DNA of 64,000 bases, taken from NCBI RefSeq assembly GCF_014203355.1, contig NZ_JACHIR010000001.1, positions 2,544,038 to 2,608,037 on the forward strand. The letters run 5' to 3'. This stretch comes from Kutzneria kofuensis (GTDB taxonomy: Bacteria > Actinomycetota > Actinomycetes > Mycobacteriales > Pseudonocardiaceae). Position 1 is the stretch's first letter; the number at the start of each line of letters is the position of its first letter. Shown here in pieces: positions 1-8,336 of this stretch. Below the pieces are notes generated by a model. It did no database searches, was not told where the DNA came from, and was given only the letters and a program-made list of their open reading frames with translations. The translations under genes were made by a program, and so were the position numbers.

Positions 1-1
1 G

Positions 2-376
2 CCGGAGATCGTCGGCCGCTGGGGCGACACGATGCTGGGCATCGCCGACGTGGTCGCGACGTACCGGCACGTGCTGGAGAAGGCCCCGGCGGCGTGGCGC
101 GACCTGATCCTGGACGCGCTGGCCGCCGCGCCCCGGCACGGCTCGGACGGTTTCGACCAGTACTTCGGCATCCCCGGCGTGCTGCCCCGGCCGTGGGCGG
201 TGAAACAGGGCTGGTCGGAGAGCCCACGGGATGTGGTCCTGCACACCAGCGGCCTGGTGGGCGACGGCTGGCGCTTTGTCGTGGTGGTGCTGGCTTCCTT
301 CCCGGTCGGCACCGACTGGGCGACAGCCGCCGCGGCGGTGAACGACGAGGTCACCGCACTCGCACCCGGGCTGTGA
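2..376 (+). CDS. C-terminal part of a serine-hydrolase / beta-lactamase-like protein (5' truncated by window edge)
   Basis: The frame is open from base 2, so this is the last ~124 residues of a longer gene that starts outside the window. The visible part contains the KQGW motif followed by an HTSGLVG strand. That layout resembles the KTG-like strand and following beta strand at the end of actinobacterial serine-hydrolase (penicillin-binding protein / beta-lactamase fold) proteins. The active-site Ser-x-x-Lys would lie upstream and cannot be seen, so activity cannot be judged. A short hairpin (ACCCC-CGATT-GGGGT, 379-393) follows the stop. Family assignment is by motif recall only. Confidence 0.5.
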   Translation, partial: PEIVGRWGDTMLGIADVVATYRHVLEKAPAAWRDLILDALAAAPRHGSDGFDQYFGIPGVLPRPWAVKQGWSESPRDVVLHTSGLVGDGWRFVVVVLASFPVGTDWATAAAAVNDEVTALAPGL

Positions 377-672
377 ACCCCCGATTGGGGTAAGCTGGCG
401 CCGAGGGCTGGCGAATGGCCGCCCCGGTTCAACGCAGAGGGTGATACGCCGTGTGTGGTTCCTCCACACCAAGCGGTCCTGAGCGTCCCTCCAAATTCGT
501 CCTGCGGGTCCACTTCCCGACCAGGGGCGGTTGAGTACGGGCTGACAGCCCCCACTCCCGTTCGCCGCTCGACCCCTCGGCAATGACACGGTCGGCGGTC
601 CCTTTCGCGTGCCCCCGATCCACCTCGCGGTGGCGTCGGCCGTCGGCGCGCGCCCGAAACCTGGAACCAGCA
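377..672. other. Non-coding stretch upstream of the SMR gene
   Basis: These 296 bases hold no convincing gene. A small hairpin at 379-393 could end the upstream gene, and another (GTGTGG-TTCCT-CCACAC) lies near 452-468. Because the downstream gene is an SMR transporter, I looked for guanidine-I, -II and -III riboswitch cores and did not find their conserved segments. The long leader may still carry regulation I do not recognise. Confidence 0.5.
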
Positions 673-1008
673 ATGCTGATGTGGATCCTGCTCACCCTCG
701 CCATCGTCGCCGAGGTGTTCGCGACGATCATGTTGAAACTGTCCAACGGCCTGAGCCACCCGCTGCCGGTGCTCGGCCTCGTCGCCGGCTACGCGATCGC
801 GTTCTACCTGGAGTCACAGGTGATCCGCCTGGGCATGCCGATGCCGGTCACCTACGCGGTGTGGGCCGGCGGCGGCATCGCGCTCGTCGTCGTCGCCAAC
901 CGGGTGCTGTTCTCCGAACCCGTGTCGGCGCTGACGATCGGCGGCATGGTGCTGATCCTCGCCGGCGTGCTCGTCGTGCAGATGTCGGTCAGTCACCAGG
1001 CGGCGTGA
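673..1008 (+). CDS. Small multidrug resistance (SMR) family transporter
   Basis: The 111-residue product has four hydrophobic segments and the SMR hallmark AEVFATIMLK near the N terminus, with the membrane-embedded glutamate needed for proton-coupled export. Such proteins act as dual-topology dimers in the membrane and export quaternary ammonium compounds or guanidinium-like cations. I chose ATG 673, giving the usual EmrE-like N terminus; an in-frame ATG at 583 would add 30 Arg/Ser-rich residues atypical of the family. Its 3' end overlaps the convergent HxlR gene by 20 bases. Whether it is a Gdx-type (guanidinium) or Qac-type exporter cannot be settled by eye. Confidence 0.88.
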   Translation: MLMWILLTLAIVAEVFATIMLKLSNGLSHPLPVLGLVAGYAIAFYLESQVIRLGMPMPVTYAVWAGGGIALVVVANRVLFSEPVSALTIGGMVLILAGVLVVQMSVSHQAA

Positions 1009-1327
1009 CGACGACGCCGGTTCGCTCGGCGCGGGCGAGGCCCCAGTCGTAGAGGCCCTGCAGCACGGGGGCCAGGGTCTCGCCCTCTGGGCTGAGCCGG
1101 TAGTCGGTGCGCAGCTCCGGTTCGTGGGTGGCGTCGCGCAGCACGAGGCCGTCCGCCTCCAGCTCGCGCAGCCGCTGGGTCAGCATCTTCTCGCTGACGT
1201 CCGGGATGAGCCGGCGCAGCTGGCCGTAGCGCAGCGGCCCCTGCTTGAGGTGGGCCAGGATGAGCACACGCCAGCGGCCGCCGACGACGTCGAGGGTGAG
1301 CTCGACCGGGCAGTGGTATTGCTTCAC
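989..1327 (-). CDS. HxlR-family winged-helix transcriptional regulator
   Basis: This 112-residue protein begins CPVELTLDVVGGRWRVLIL, then LRYGQLRRLIPDVSEKMLTQRLRELEADGLV, the complete HxlR DNA-binding domain with the wing at DYRLSPEGETL. The Cys six residues from the start (Q-Y-H-C-P) is the position used for electrophile or redox sensing in several HxlR proteins, so a similar role is possible. The gene converges on the SMR transporter and is divergent from the globin gene that starts about 70 bases beyond its start. It may regulate either neighbour; no operator was identified. Confidence 0.88.
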   Translation of the reverse strand: MKQYHCPVELTLDVVGGRWRVLILAHLKQGPLRYGQLRRLIPDVSEKMLTQRLRELEADGLVLRDATHEPELRTDYRLSPEGETLAPVLQGLYDWGLARAERTGVVVTPPGD

Positions 1328-1399
1328 GTTCGTCCCCCTGGGTGCCTACCGGAAAGTGCGTACTTGTCGGCCTCCCGGCGCGGTGGTTGCGTCTGGCGG

Positions 1400-2176
1400 G
1401 TGATCACCGAGTACATCCGCTACCGGATTCCCGACGGCCAGGGTAGCCAGTTCGAGGACGCCTATCGGCGGGCCGGCGCGGTGCTGTCCGAGTCGCCGCA
1501 GTGCGTCGGCTGGGACGTCGCGCGGTGCGTGGACGAACCGAGTTGCTACGTGGTGCGGATCCGCTGGACCTCCGCCGAGGATCACCTGACCGGGTTCCGC
1601 TCAGGCCCGCGGTTCCCGGCGTTCTTCGCCGAGGTGAAGCCGTTCGTCGGCGACATCGAGGAGATGCGGCACTACGGGGAGCTCGCCGCCGGCGACGGGC
1701 CGCCGACGTTGTACGACTGGGCGGGCGGCGAAGAGGCGCTGACGAGGCTGACGGCGGCGTTCTACCGCGAGGTCCTCAAGGACGACGTGCTGGAGCCGCT
1801 GTTCCGGGGTATGTCGCCGGACCATCCGCGGCGGGTGGCGCACTGGCTGGGCGAGGTGTTCGGCGGGCCGAGGACGTACAGCGCGGAGCGCGGCGGCTAT
1901 TCGACGATGCTGGCCATGCACCTGGGCAAGGCGATCACCGAACGGCAGCGCCGCCGCTGGGTGAGCCTGCTCCAGGACGCCGCCGACGAGGTCGGGCTGC
2001 CGGCCGACCCGGAGTTCCGGGCGGCGTTCACCGGCTACCTCGAGTGGGGCACGCGGATCGCGTTGGCCAACTCGCAGCCGGACGCCGACCCGGTCAAGCA
2101 GGCTCCGGTGCCGCGCTGGGGCTGGGGTGTGGCTGTGCCCTTGCCGCGCGTTCCGCGCGGGGCGAGGTCGCTCTAA
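1400..2176 (+). CDS. ABM-domain / group II truncated haemoglobin fusion protein
   Basis: Residues 1-95 resemble an antibiotic-biosynthesis-monooxygenase (ABM) ferredoxin-like domain. Residues ~103-235 are a truncated haemoglobin of group II. Expected haem-pocket residues are present: Tyr122 (B10), Phe135 (CD1), proximal His174 in MLAMHLGKAI (F8) and Trp187 (G8). Such globins bind oxygen or nitric oxide; the ABM domain suggests an oxygen- or radical-using partner reaction. GTG 1400 is chosen because it begins exactly at the ABM domain; upstream in-frame sequence looks non-coding. The native C terminus probably ends near PVPRWGWG (residue ~242). The last ~16 residues and the stop codon are read out of a dispersed repeat that starts near 2130. 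Confidence 0.85.
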   Translation: MITEYIRYRIPDGQGSQFEDAYRRAGAVLSESPQCVGWDVARCVDEPSCYVVRIRWTSAEDHLTGFRSGPRFPAFFAEVKPFVGDIEEMRHYGELAAGDGPPTLYDWAGGEEALTRLTAAFYREVLKDDVLEPLFRGMSPDHPRRVAHWLGEVFGGPRTYSAERGGYSTMLAMHLGKAITERQRRRWVSLLQDAADEVGLPADPEFRAAFTGYLEWGTRIALANSQPDADPVKQAPVPRWGWGVAVPLPRVPRGARSL

Positions 2177-2263
2177 AGCCGGCCTCTTCCCTTGGCTCAG
2201 CTCGATCGATGGAAAAGACTCGATCGAGCTGAGCCCGCGGTCCAGAGGCCGGCGCGACCTCGC
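2130..2263 (-). repeat. Dispersed nested-stem element, copy A
   Basis: A GC palindrome (CCGCGCG-TTC-CGCGCGG, 2144-2160) is followed one base later by three nested perfect stems: GCGAGGTCGC at 2162-2171 with 2254-2263, GCCGGCCTC at 2178-2186 with 2245-2253, and a 16-bp stem at 2194-2209 with 2220-2235 around a TGGAAAAGAC loop. The layout and several short blocks (CTGTGCCC, CTTCCCTTG, GGTCCAG) recur at 27976-28135. It overlaps the 3' end of the globin gene and lies between that gene and convergent rdgB, so it could act as a two-way terminator. There is no T-tract. Confidence 0.85.
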
Positions 2264-2277
2264 ACATCACCCGAAAG

Positions 2278-2883
2278 TCAGGCGAGGGCGGCGGTGATGT
2301 GCGGGAGGAGCAGGCGCAGGGCGCGGCCGCGGTGGGACAGGGCGTCCTTCTCGGCCGGGTCCAGCTCGGCGGAGGTCCGCGTCTCGCCCTCGGGCACGAA
2401 GATCGGGTCGTACCCGAAGCCGTTCTCGCCACGGGATTCCCGGATCAAGGTGCCGCGCCACTCACCGCGGACGACAACCTCGGCGCCGCCGGGCAGGACC
2501 AGGGCGGCGGCGCAGACGAAGGCGGCGCCGCGACGGTCGTCGGGGACGTCGCCCATCTGCCCAAGAACGAGCCGCAGGTTGGCGGCGTCGTCACCGTGGC
2601 CGCCGGACCAGCGGGCCGACAACACGCCGGGCATGCCGTTCAAGGCATCCACGGCCAGGCCGGAGTCGTCGGCGACGGCCGGCAACCCGGTCGCGGCGAC
2701 GGCGTCCCGGGCCTTGGCCAGGGCGTTGCCCTCGAACGTCGGCTCCGTCTCCGGGGCCTCCGGGAACGGCGGCACGGCGTCGAGGCCGATGACCTCGACG
2801 CCGGACACGTCGGAGGCGGCCAGGATGCGGTCCAGCTCGGCCAGTTTCTTGGCGTTGCGAGTGGCCAGCAGCAGCTTGGTCAC
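2278..2883 (-). CDS. rdgB: RdgB/HAM1-type non-canonical purine NTP pyrophosphatase
   Basis: The 201-residue product hydrolyses dITP, XTP and ITP to monophosphates, cleaning the nucleotide pool. It opens with [15 protein letters not shown] (the TxNxxK nucleotide-binding motif), then [35 protein letters not shown], and ends with [18 protein letters not shown]...[11 protein letters not shown], all family signatures. GTG 2883 is chosen because it overlaps the stop of rph by four bases (GTGA), implying translational coupling. It is the last gene of the rhomboid-murI-MBL-rph-rdgB series and ends against repeat copy A. Corresponds to Rv1341 in M. tuberculosis. Confidence 0.95.
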   Translation of the reverse strand: MTKLLLATRNAKKLAELDRILAASDVSGVEVIGLDAVPPFPEAPETEPTFEGNALAKARDAVAATGLPAVADDSGLAVDALNGMPGVLSARWSGGHGDDAANLRLVLGQMGDVPDDRRGAAFVCAAALVLPGGAEVVVRGEWRGTLIRESRGENGFGYDPIFVPEGETRTSAELDPAEKDALSHRGRALRLLLPHITAALA

Positions 2884-3665
2884 GACTTCGCCGCCGACCC
2901 GCGCCTGCCCTTGGGCGACGGCTCCGGCAGCTGGCCCGGGTAGGGCAGCGCCAGCGCCTCGGCCTGCAGCCGGGACAGCTCCGCGCAGCCGGCCAGCGCC
3001 AGGTCCAGCATCTGGTCCAGGGTGGAGCGGGCGAACGTCGCGCCCTCGCCGGTGCCCTGCACCTCGATCAGCGTGCCGGCGTCGGTGGCGACCACGTTCA
3101 TGTCGACCTCGGCCCGGGAGTCCTCCTCGTACGGCAGGTCCAGCCGGACCCGGCCGTCGATCACCCCGACGCTGACCGCGGACACCGAGCAGGACAGCGG
3201 CTTCGGGTCGGCCAGCCGGCCCGCGGCGTCCAGCCAGGTGATCGCGTCGGCCAGCGCCACGTAGCCGCCGGTGATGGCCGCGGTGCGGGTGCCGCCGTCG
3301 GCCTGGATCACGTCGCAGTCGATGACGATGGTGTTCTCGCCGAGCGCGGCCAGGTCGATGCAGGCCCGCAGGGACCGCCCGATCAGCCGGCTGATCTCGT
3401 GCGTGCGGCCGCCGATCCGGCCCTTGACCGACTCCCGGTCGCCCCGGGTGTGCGTGGCCGAGGGCAGCATGGCGTACTCGGCGGTGACCCAGCCGAGGCC
3501 GGATCCGGCGCGCCAGCGGGGCACGCCCTCGGTGACGCTGGCCGCGCACAGCACGCGGGTGTTGCCGAACTCGACCAGCACGGATCCCGCCGGCCACTGC
3601 TGGTAGCCACGGGTGATCTTGATCTCACGGAGCGATTCGTCGTTTCGGCCGTCTGCTCTAACCAC
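2880..3665 (-). CDS. rph: Ribonuclease PH
   Basis: The 261-residue enzyme is a phosphate-dependent 3'-5' exoribonuclease that trims tRNA 3' ends. Family signatures include [15 protein letters not shown] at the start, EVDMNVV and the RNase PH core [22 protein letters not shown], and [19 protein letters not shown]. It uses GTG 3665; a TAGGCT -10-like box ends six bases upstream with no room for a Shine-Dalgarno site, suggesting a leaderless transcript. A separate promoter fits the 700-bp distance from the MBL gene. Downstream rdgB overlaps by four bases. Its divergent neighbour is a DUF2231 gene. Confidence 0.96.
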   Translation of the reverse strand: MVRADGRNDESLREIKITRGYQQWPAGSVLVEFGNTRVLCAASVTEGVPRWRAGSGLGWVTAEYAMLPSATHTRGDRESVKGRIGGRTHEISRLIGRSLRACIDLAALGENTIVIDCDVIQADGGTRTAAITGGYVALADAITWLDAAGRLADPKPLSCSVSAVSVGVIDGRVRLDLPYEEDSRAEVDMNVVATDAGTLIEVQGTGEGATFARSTLDQMLDLALAGCAELSRLQAEALALPYPGQLPEPSPKGRRGSAAKS

Positions 3666-3671
3666 GCCGCT

Positions 3672-3677
3672 AGCCTA
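3672..3677 (-). promoter_or_regulatory. Putative -10 box (TAGGCT) for leaderless rph
   Basis: On the minus strand TAGGCT ends six bases before the GTG of rph. This matches the TANNNT actinobacterial -10 consensus and places transcription start at or near the start codon. The -35 element is not clear. Confidence 0.5.
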
Positions 3678-3723
3678 CGGGCACCCGATTGAACCGCCCG
3701 CGCGCTCCCAACGTGAGGTTGTC

Positions 3724-4365
3724 ATGAACCTTGCCGACAACTCGTTCACCTTCAACGGGCTGCCGCTGCACCCGCTGGTGGTGCATGCCGTCGTCGTGCT
3801 GCTGCCCCTGGCCGCGGTCGGCAGCATCATCATCGCCGTCTACCCGAGGTGGCGCCGCCGCTACTGGCTGCCGGTGCTGGTGCTCGCGGTGCTGGGGATC
3901 GGCTCGGTGCCGATCGCCACCCAGGCCGGGGAGGAGCTGTACGACAGCATCAAGGTCGCCAACCCCGACCTCGCGCACCACCGGGACCTCGGCAACGCCC
4001 TGCTGCCGTACGCCATCACCTTCGGCGTGATGCTGGCCCTGCTGCTGATCGTCGGCCGCCTGGCCGACCGCGAGCGGGCCGCCGGGGGCGTCCGGGCGGG
4101 CCGGGCCGCCGCGGCGGCGCCGAGGCAGCAGCCGGTCGCGCCGGGCGTGCACAGCATCGACGAGCTGGACGAGGAGAGCGCCACCGCGCCGACGACCACG
4201 CCCGGGCTGGTCGAGGACGACAAGCCGTCCTCGTCCCGGTTCTGGAGCGTGATCACGGTCCTGGTCGCGATCGCGGTGATCGCCAGCGCGGTCGCCGTGA
4301 CGTACGAGATCTACCTGGTCGGCGACAGCGGCGCGACGGCCGTGTGGAAGGGCGTGGGCGGCTAG
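3724..4365 (+). CDS. DUF2231 integral membrane protein
   Basis: The 213-residue protein begins NSFTFNGLPLHPLVVHAVVVLLPLAAVGS, the DUF2231 signature with conserved histidines in the first membrane segment. It has about four transmembrane segments (residues ~17-37, 43-60, 92-112, 173-195) and a polar Ala/Arg/Glu-rich loop between the third and fourth. A second His pair (LAHHRDLGN) sits before the third segment, so haem or metal binding by histidines is possible but unproven. ATG 3724 is used. It is divergent from rph, with a 58-base gap. Function unknown. Confidence 0.8.
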   Translation: MNLADNSFTFNGLPLHPLVVHAVVVLLPLAAVGSIIIAVYPRWRRRYWLPVLVLAVLGIGSVPIATQAGEELYDSIKVANPDLAHHRDLGNALLPYAITFGVMLALLLIVGRLADRERAAGGVRAGRAAAAAPRQQPVAPGVHSIDELDEESATAPTTTPGLVEDDKPSSSRFWSVITVLVAIAVIASAVAVTYEIYLVGDSGATAVWKGVGG

Positions 4366-5132
4366 ACCTCGTAGGTACGGCCCTGCTCGGCGAGCAGCAC
4401 CTCGCCGTCGAACTCGGCCCGCGCCTCGGCCAGCACGACCTGCGGATCGGTCCACGGCGCGACATGGGTGAGCATCAGCCTGCCCACTCCGGCCCGGCAC
4501 GCGGTCTGCCCCGCCTGCCGGCCGGACATGTGCATGTCGGCGGGCCGGGTCGGCAGGTCGGTCCACGTCGCCTCGGCGAGCAGCAGGTCGACGCCGGCGG
4601 ACAGGCCGTCCAGCGCGGGACACGCGGCCGTGTCGCCGGAGTAGGTCAGGGACCTGCCGTCGTGCTCGATGCGGAAGCCGTACGCCTCGCACGGGTGCGT
4701 GACCCGCGCCGAGGTCACCTTCAGCGGGCCGATCTGCACGGTCTCGCCGGTCAGCGGGTGGAAGTCGAAGACGCCGGAGAAGTCGGTGCTCAGCCGCTCG
4801 TCCTCGTTCGGCGCGTACTGGGCGGCGAACCGGCGGGCGATGTCGGACGGCCCGTGCACCGGCAGCCGGCGCTGCTCCGGCGGGTACGGCGGCTGCGGGT
4901 GGTAGCGGCGCAGCACCGCCAGCGCGCTGAAGTCGGCGCAGTGGTCGGGGTGCAGGTGCGAGAAGGCCAGCGCGTCGACGTCGAACGCGCTCATCCGGGC
5001 CTGCAACGCGGCCAGGGCCCCGTTGCCCAGGTCGAGCACCAGCGCGAAGCCGTCCGCCTCGACCAGATAGCACGGGGCGGGCGCGGCCGGCCCGGGCACG
5101 CTGCCCGAGCACCCGATGATGGTCAGCTTCAC
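4362..5132 (-). CDS. Metallo-beta-lactamase-fold phosphodiesterase (Rv1339-like)
   Basis: The 256-residue cytosolic protein has the dimetal motif [11 protein letters not shown], a GDTAACP strand with bridging aspartate, and further His residues in THPCEAYGF and THVAPW, giving the full metal set of the RNase Z-like MBL group. Its place directly after murI and before rph matches Rv1339 of M. tuberculosis, reported to be an atypical cyclic-AMP phosphodiesterase. The same role here is inference from synteny. GTG 5132 overlaps the murI stop by four bases (GTGA), so the two are probably co-translated. It converges with the DUF2231 gene, overlapping by four bases. Confidence 0.88.
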   Translation of the reverse strand: MKLTIIGCSGSVPGPAAPAPCYLVEADGFALVLDLGNGALAALQARMSAFDVDALAFSHLHPDHCADFSALAVLRRYHPQPPYPPEQRRLPVHGPSDIARRFAAQYAPNEDERLSTDFSGVFDFHPLTGETVQIGPLKVTSARVTHPCEAYGFRIEHDGRSLTYSGDTAACPALDGLSAGVDLLLAEATWTDLPTRPADMHMSGRQAGQTACRAGVGRLMLTHVAPWTDPQVVLAEARAEFDGEVLLAEQGRTYEV

Positions 5133-5944
5133 GGCGTAGAGGGTGACATGACGGCGCCCACCGTTCCCACCTGCGGACCCAGGAATCGGCGGGCCAATCG
5201 CCGGAACGGCTCCGCCGGACCGGTCGCCAGGAATTCGTGCTCGGCGAACTCTTCGGTCGGCTCGCGCAGCAGGTCCCGCTCGGTCAGCACGCGGACGACG
5301 TCCTTGGCGGTCTCCTCGGCGCTGGACACGAGCGTCACCTGCTCGCCCATCACGATCTGGATCACGCCCGTGAGCAGCGGATAGTGCGTGCAGCCGAGGA
5401 TGAGCGTGTCCACGTCGGCGCGGTGCAGCGGCTCCAGGTACATCTCGGTCAGGCCCAGCACCTGGCGGCCGGAGGTGATGCCGCGCTCCACGAAGTCCAC
5501 GAACCGTGGGCAGGCGGCGCTGGTCAGCGTGACGTGCGGAGCGGCGGCGAAGGCGTCGTCGTAGGCACGGGACTGCACGGTGCCCTGGGTGCCGATCAGG
5601 CCGATGCGGCCGGAGCGGCTGGTGGCGACGGCCCGCCGCACCGCCGGCTGCACGACCTCGACCACGGGGATGTCGTAGCGCTCGCGGGCGTCCCGCAGGC
5701 ACGCCGCCGACGCGGTGTTGCAGGCGATCACCAGCATCTTCACGCCGCTGGCCACCAACTGGTCGAACGCCGCGAGGGCGTACCGCCGCGCGTCGGCGAT
5801 GGGCAGCGGGCCGTACGGGCAGTTGGCGGTGTCGCCGAGATACCGGACGCGCTCGCCGGGCAGCTGGTCCATGATCGCGCGGGCGACGGTGAGGCCGCCC
5901 ACTCCGGAGTCGAAGATCCCGATCGGTGCGTCGGCGGTTGTCAC
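5129..5944 (-). CDS. murI: Glutamate racemase
   Basis: The 271-residue cofactor-independent racemase makes D-glutamate for peptidoglycan. Both catalytic cysteines are visible: Cys75 in VIACNTASA and Cys185 in LGCTHYPLL. The N-terminal [13 protein letters not shown] and the GDTANCPYG motif are also present. Length is normal for the family. It overlaps the rhomboid gene upstream and the MBL gene downstream by four bases each, making one tightly coupled translation unit in the order Rv1337-Rv1338-Rv1339. Confidence 0.97.
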   Translation of the reverse strand: MTTADAPIGIFDSGVGGLTVARAIMDQLPGERVRYLGDTANCPYGPLPIADARRYALAAFDQLVASGVKMLVIACNTASAACLRDARERYDIPVVEVVQPAVRRAVATSRSGRIGLIGTQGTVQSRAYDDAFAAAPHVTLTSAACPRFVDFVERGITSGRQVLGLTEMYLEPLHRADVDTLILGCTHYPLLTGVIQIVMGEQVTLVSSAEETAKDVVRVLTERDLLREPTEEFAEHEFLATGPAEPFRRLARRFLGPQVGTVGAVMSPSTP

Positions 5945-6618
5945 GCTGCGAGACTACCGGCGGCGCGGGCTGGCCGGTTGGCCATCGCGACCAGCCAGGC
6001 CGCCAGCAGGCCGCCCAGCGCGCCGAACGCGTGCGCCTGCCACGAGATCTCCGGGTCCACGTTGGGCAGCAGCCCCCACAGCGCGCTGCCCCAGTAGAAG
6101 AGCAGGATCGCCGCCACCGCGAGCTGCTTGAGGCTGCGGTTGAACAGGCCGCGCACCAACAGGAACATCAGCCAGCCGAACGCGATGCCGGACGCGCCGA
6201 CGGTGGACACCCCGGTGTCCTCGGTCAGCCACACCCCCAGGCCGCTGATCAGCCAGATCGTCACCGTGACGGCCACCCACTGCCGCACCCCGATCGCCAT
6301 CGCCAGGAAGCCGAACAGCAGCACCGGCAGCGTGTTCGAGGCCAGGTGCTGCCAGCTCACGTGCAGCAGCGGCGCCCAGAGCACGCCGGCCAGGCCGGTG
6401 ACCCGGTGGGACACGATGCCGAAGTCACTGAGCGTGCCGTGGAAGACCGCCAGGTTGACGAACTCCACCACGTACAGCAGCGCGGTGAACGCGCCGATGA
6501 CAACGGCCGCTTGCAGCGGTCTCGGCGGCAGCACCCGGTTGACGGGCTTGCCAGGCGCCGACGGTACGGGAAGGGTAGCCACGTAACCGAGCGTAAAGCG
6601 GTTGCCGGTCCAGGGCAT
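5941..6618 (-). CDS. Rhomboid-family intramembrane serine protease
   Basis: The 225-residue membrane protein has about six hydrophobic segments. The rhomboid triad elements are visible: the HLASNTLP (HxxxN) motif, catalytic serine in [10 protein letters not shown], and the C-terminal histidine in [13 protein letters not shown]. It probably cleaves membrane-anchored substrates; none is known here. The place just before murI matches Rv1337. ATG 6618 is used; an internal start cannot be excluded because the first ~30 residues are poorly conserved in type. The SMP-30 gene is divergent, 17 bases away. Confidence 0.92.
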   Translation of the reverse strand: MPWTGNRFTLGYVATLPVPSAPGKPVNRVLPPRPLQAAVVIGAFTALLYVVEFVNLAVFHGTLSDFGIVSHRVTGLAGVLWAPLLHVSWQHLASNTLPVLLFGFLAMAIGVRQWVAVTVTIWLISGLGVWLTEDTGVSTVGASGIAFGWLMFLLVRGLFNRSLKQLAVAAILLFYWGSALWGLLPNVDPEISWQAHAFGALGGLLAAWLVAMANRPARAAGSLAA

Positions 6619-6635
6619 CAGGTACGACCCCTAAG

Positions 6636-7502
6636 GTGAAGCTAGTGGTGGAAGTGGCGGTGCGCAGCGACGCGACGCTCGGCGAGGGCCCCACGTGGGA
6701 CACGTCGACGTCCACGCTGCTGTGGGTGGACATCCTGGGTAGCGCGGTGCACCGGTACGACCCGGGCCGCGGCAGCGACGACGTGCTGCCGACGCCGCAA
6801 CACGTCGGTGCGGCCAAGCCCCGCGCGGCCGGCGGCCTGATCGCCAACCTGCGTGACGGCGTGGCGCTGCTCGACGCCGACGGCGGCCAGCGCTGGCTGG
6901 TGTACTGGGAGCGCGAGGGCGTGCGCGGCAACGACGCGGCCGTCGACGCCGCCGGGCGGCTGTGGGCCGGCACCATGCGCTACGACGCCGCCGAGGGCGG
7001 CGGCTGGCTGGCCCGTGTCGAGCCGGACGGGGCCGCGAAGCTGCTGCTCGACGACGTGACGATCAGCAACGGCATCGGGTGGAGCCCGGACAACACGCTG
7101 ATGTACTACATCGACACGCCGACCCGACGGGTCGATGTATTCGACTACGACCTGTCGACCGGGACGGCTTCGAACCGCCGTCCACTGTGTACGGTCGAGG
7201 ACACCGAGGGCTCCCCCGACGGCATGTGCGTGGACGCCGACGGGTGCCTGTGGGTCGCGCTCTGGGGTGGTTACGCGGTCCGCCGGTACACGCCGGAGGG
7301 CAAGCTGGATCGCGAGGTGTCGGTGCCGGTGGCGCAGCCGACGGCGTGCACGTTCGGCGGCCCCGACTTCACGGACCTGTATGTGACGTCTGCTCGTGAA
7401 GGGCTCTCCGCGGAGCAGTTGGCCGAGCAGGAACTGGCCGGGTCCTTGTTGGTGCTGCCCGGTTTCGGCGTCGGACTGCCGTCGACGCTGTTCGCCGGCT
7501 AG
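6636..7502 (+). CDS. SMP-30/gluconolactonase/LRE-family hydrolase
   Basis: The 288-residue protein has the six-bladed propeller signatures LGEGPTWDTSTSTLLWVDILG, GGLIANLRDG, WAGTMRYDAAEGGGWL, ISNGIGWSPDNTLMYYIDTPTRRV and SPDGMCVDADGCLWVALWGG. The metal ligands expected from family members (Glu in GEGP, Asn in SNGIGWS, Asp in SPDG) are all present, so it should be a divalent-metal lactonase or esterase acting on sugar lactones. The start is GTG 6636, two codons before KLVVEVAVRSDATLGEG. It converges with the TSUP gene (4-base overlap). It breaks the synteny between the rhomboid and cysM blocks. Confidence 0.88.
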   Translation: MKLVVEVAVRSDATLGEGPTWDTSTSTLLWVDILGSAVHRYDPGRGSDDVLPTPQHVGAAKPRAAGGLIANLRDGVALLDADGGQRWLVYWEREGVRGNDAAVDAAGRLWAGTMRYDAAEGGGWLARVEPDGAAKLLLDDVTISNGIGWSPDNTLMYYIDTPTRRVDVFDYDLSTGTASNRRPLCTVEDTEGSPDGMCVDADGCLWVALWGGYAVRRYTPEGKLDREVSVPVAQPTACTFGGPDFTDLYVTSAREGLSAEQLAEQELAGSLLVLPGFGVGLPSTLFAG

Positions 7503-8251
7503 AAGACGCGCAGCAACAGCGTGGACGCCGTGACCAGGCCGACGACGCCGATCACCGAGCGCAGCGCGGTGGCCGGGAGGTGACGGGCGAGGCGGGCCCC
7601 GAGGGGTCCGCCGATCGCCGTCGTCGCGGCGAGCACGATCGCCGCCGGCCAGTTCACCGGCGCGGTGAAGCAGAAGATCAGCCCGGCCACGCCGTTGGCC
7701 ACCGTCTGCAGCACGTTCTTCACGGCGTTCATCCGGTGCGTGTCGATGGTGACGAGTAGTCCCAGCAGCGCGGCGAAGATGATGCCGACGCCCGCACCGA
7801 AGTAGCCGCCGTACGCGCCGTTGGCGAACATGCTGGTGGTCAGCGCGGTGTTGTTGTGGTGCGGCGCGATCGTGCGCAATCGCTTGGCCAGCAACGGTTG
7901 CGTGAGCACCAGCAGCGCGCCGAGCGCCAGCAGCCCCGGCGCCGCGTAGTCGAAAACCTTGCTGGGCAACGTGAAGAGCAGCACCGCGCCGACGACCGAC
8001 CCGATCGCCGCCGGCGGCACGACCTTGCGCAGGGTAGGGCCCTGGCCGCGGAGTTCCTTGCGGAAGCCGACGACCGCGGCGATCGAGCCGGGCACCACAC
8101 CGACGCAGTTGGTCACGTTGGCGGCCAGCGGGCTCAGCCCGAGGCCGACCATCAGCGGGAAGGTCAGCAGGGCGCCCGCACCGGCGACGGCGTTGAGCAT
8201 GCCGACGATCAGTCCGGTCGCGGCGACGAGACCGAGCGCTAGTGGGGTCAC
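7499..8251 (-). CDS. TSUP-family (TauE/SafE) membrane exporter
   Basis: The 250-residue protein has about eight membrane segments in two halves. Repeat motifs of the TSUP family are visible: GMLNAVAGAGALLTFPLMVGLGLSPLAANVTN in the first half and YGGYFGAGVGIIFAALLG...NAVKNVLQTVANGVAG in the second. Members move sulfite, sulfoacetate or other small organic anions across the membrane. GTG 8251 is chosen since it begins right before the first membrane segment; longer versions add unrelated sequence across the LysR promoter region. It is divergent from a LysR gene that probably controls it. Confidence 0.87.
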   Translation of the reverse strand: MTPLALGLVAATGLIVGMLNAVAGAGALLTFPLMVGLGLSPLAANVTNCVGVVPGSIAAVVGFRKELRGQGPTLRKVVPPAAIGSVVGAVLLFTLPSKVFDYAAPGLLALGALLVLTQPLLAKRLRTIAPHHNNTALTTSMFANGAYGGYFGAGVGIIFAALLGLLVTIDTHRMNAVKNVLQTVANGVAGLIFCFTAPVNWPAAIVLAATTAIGGPLGARLARHLPATALRSVIGVVGLVTASTLLLRVF

Positions 8252-8336
8252 TCCCTGAGGGTCGACCCGGCGGCATTGATGCGTCCAATGAACATTCCCC
8301 ATTGAAACGATGCGTGCTAGACATCGATTCGTGGAC
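8252..8336. promoter_or_regulatory. Divergent TSUP/LysR control region with CATTG repeats
   Basis: The 85-base gap contains CATTG-N7-CAATG (8274-8290), an inverted repeat with the T-N11-A-like spacing of LysR sites, and a further CATTG at 8300-8304 followed by AAACGATGCG. This is a likely binding site for the LysR product controlling both divergent genes. Confidence 0.5.

Noticed and set aside
377-672. Possible guanidine riboswitch upstream of the SMR transporter
   Set aside because: The leader is long and the gene is of the right family, but the conserved cores of guanidine-I, -II and -III could not be found by eye.
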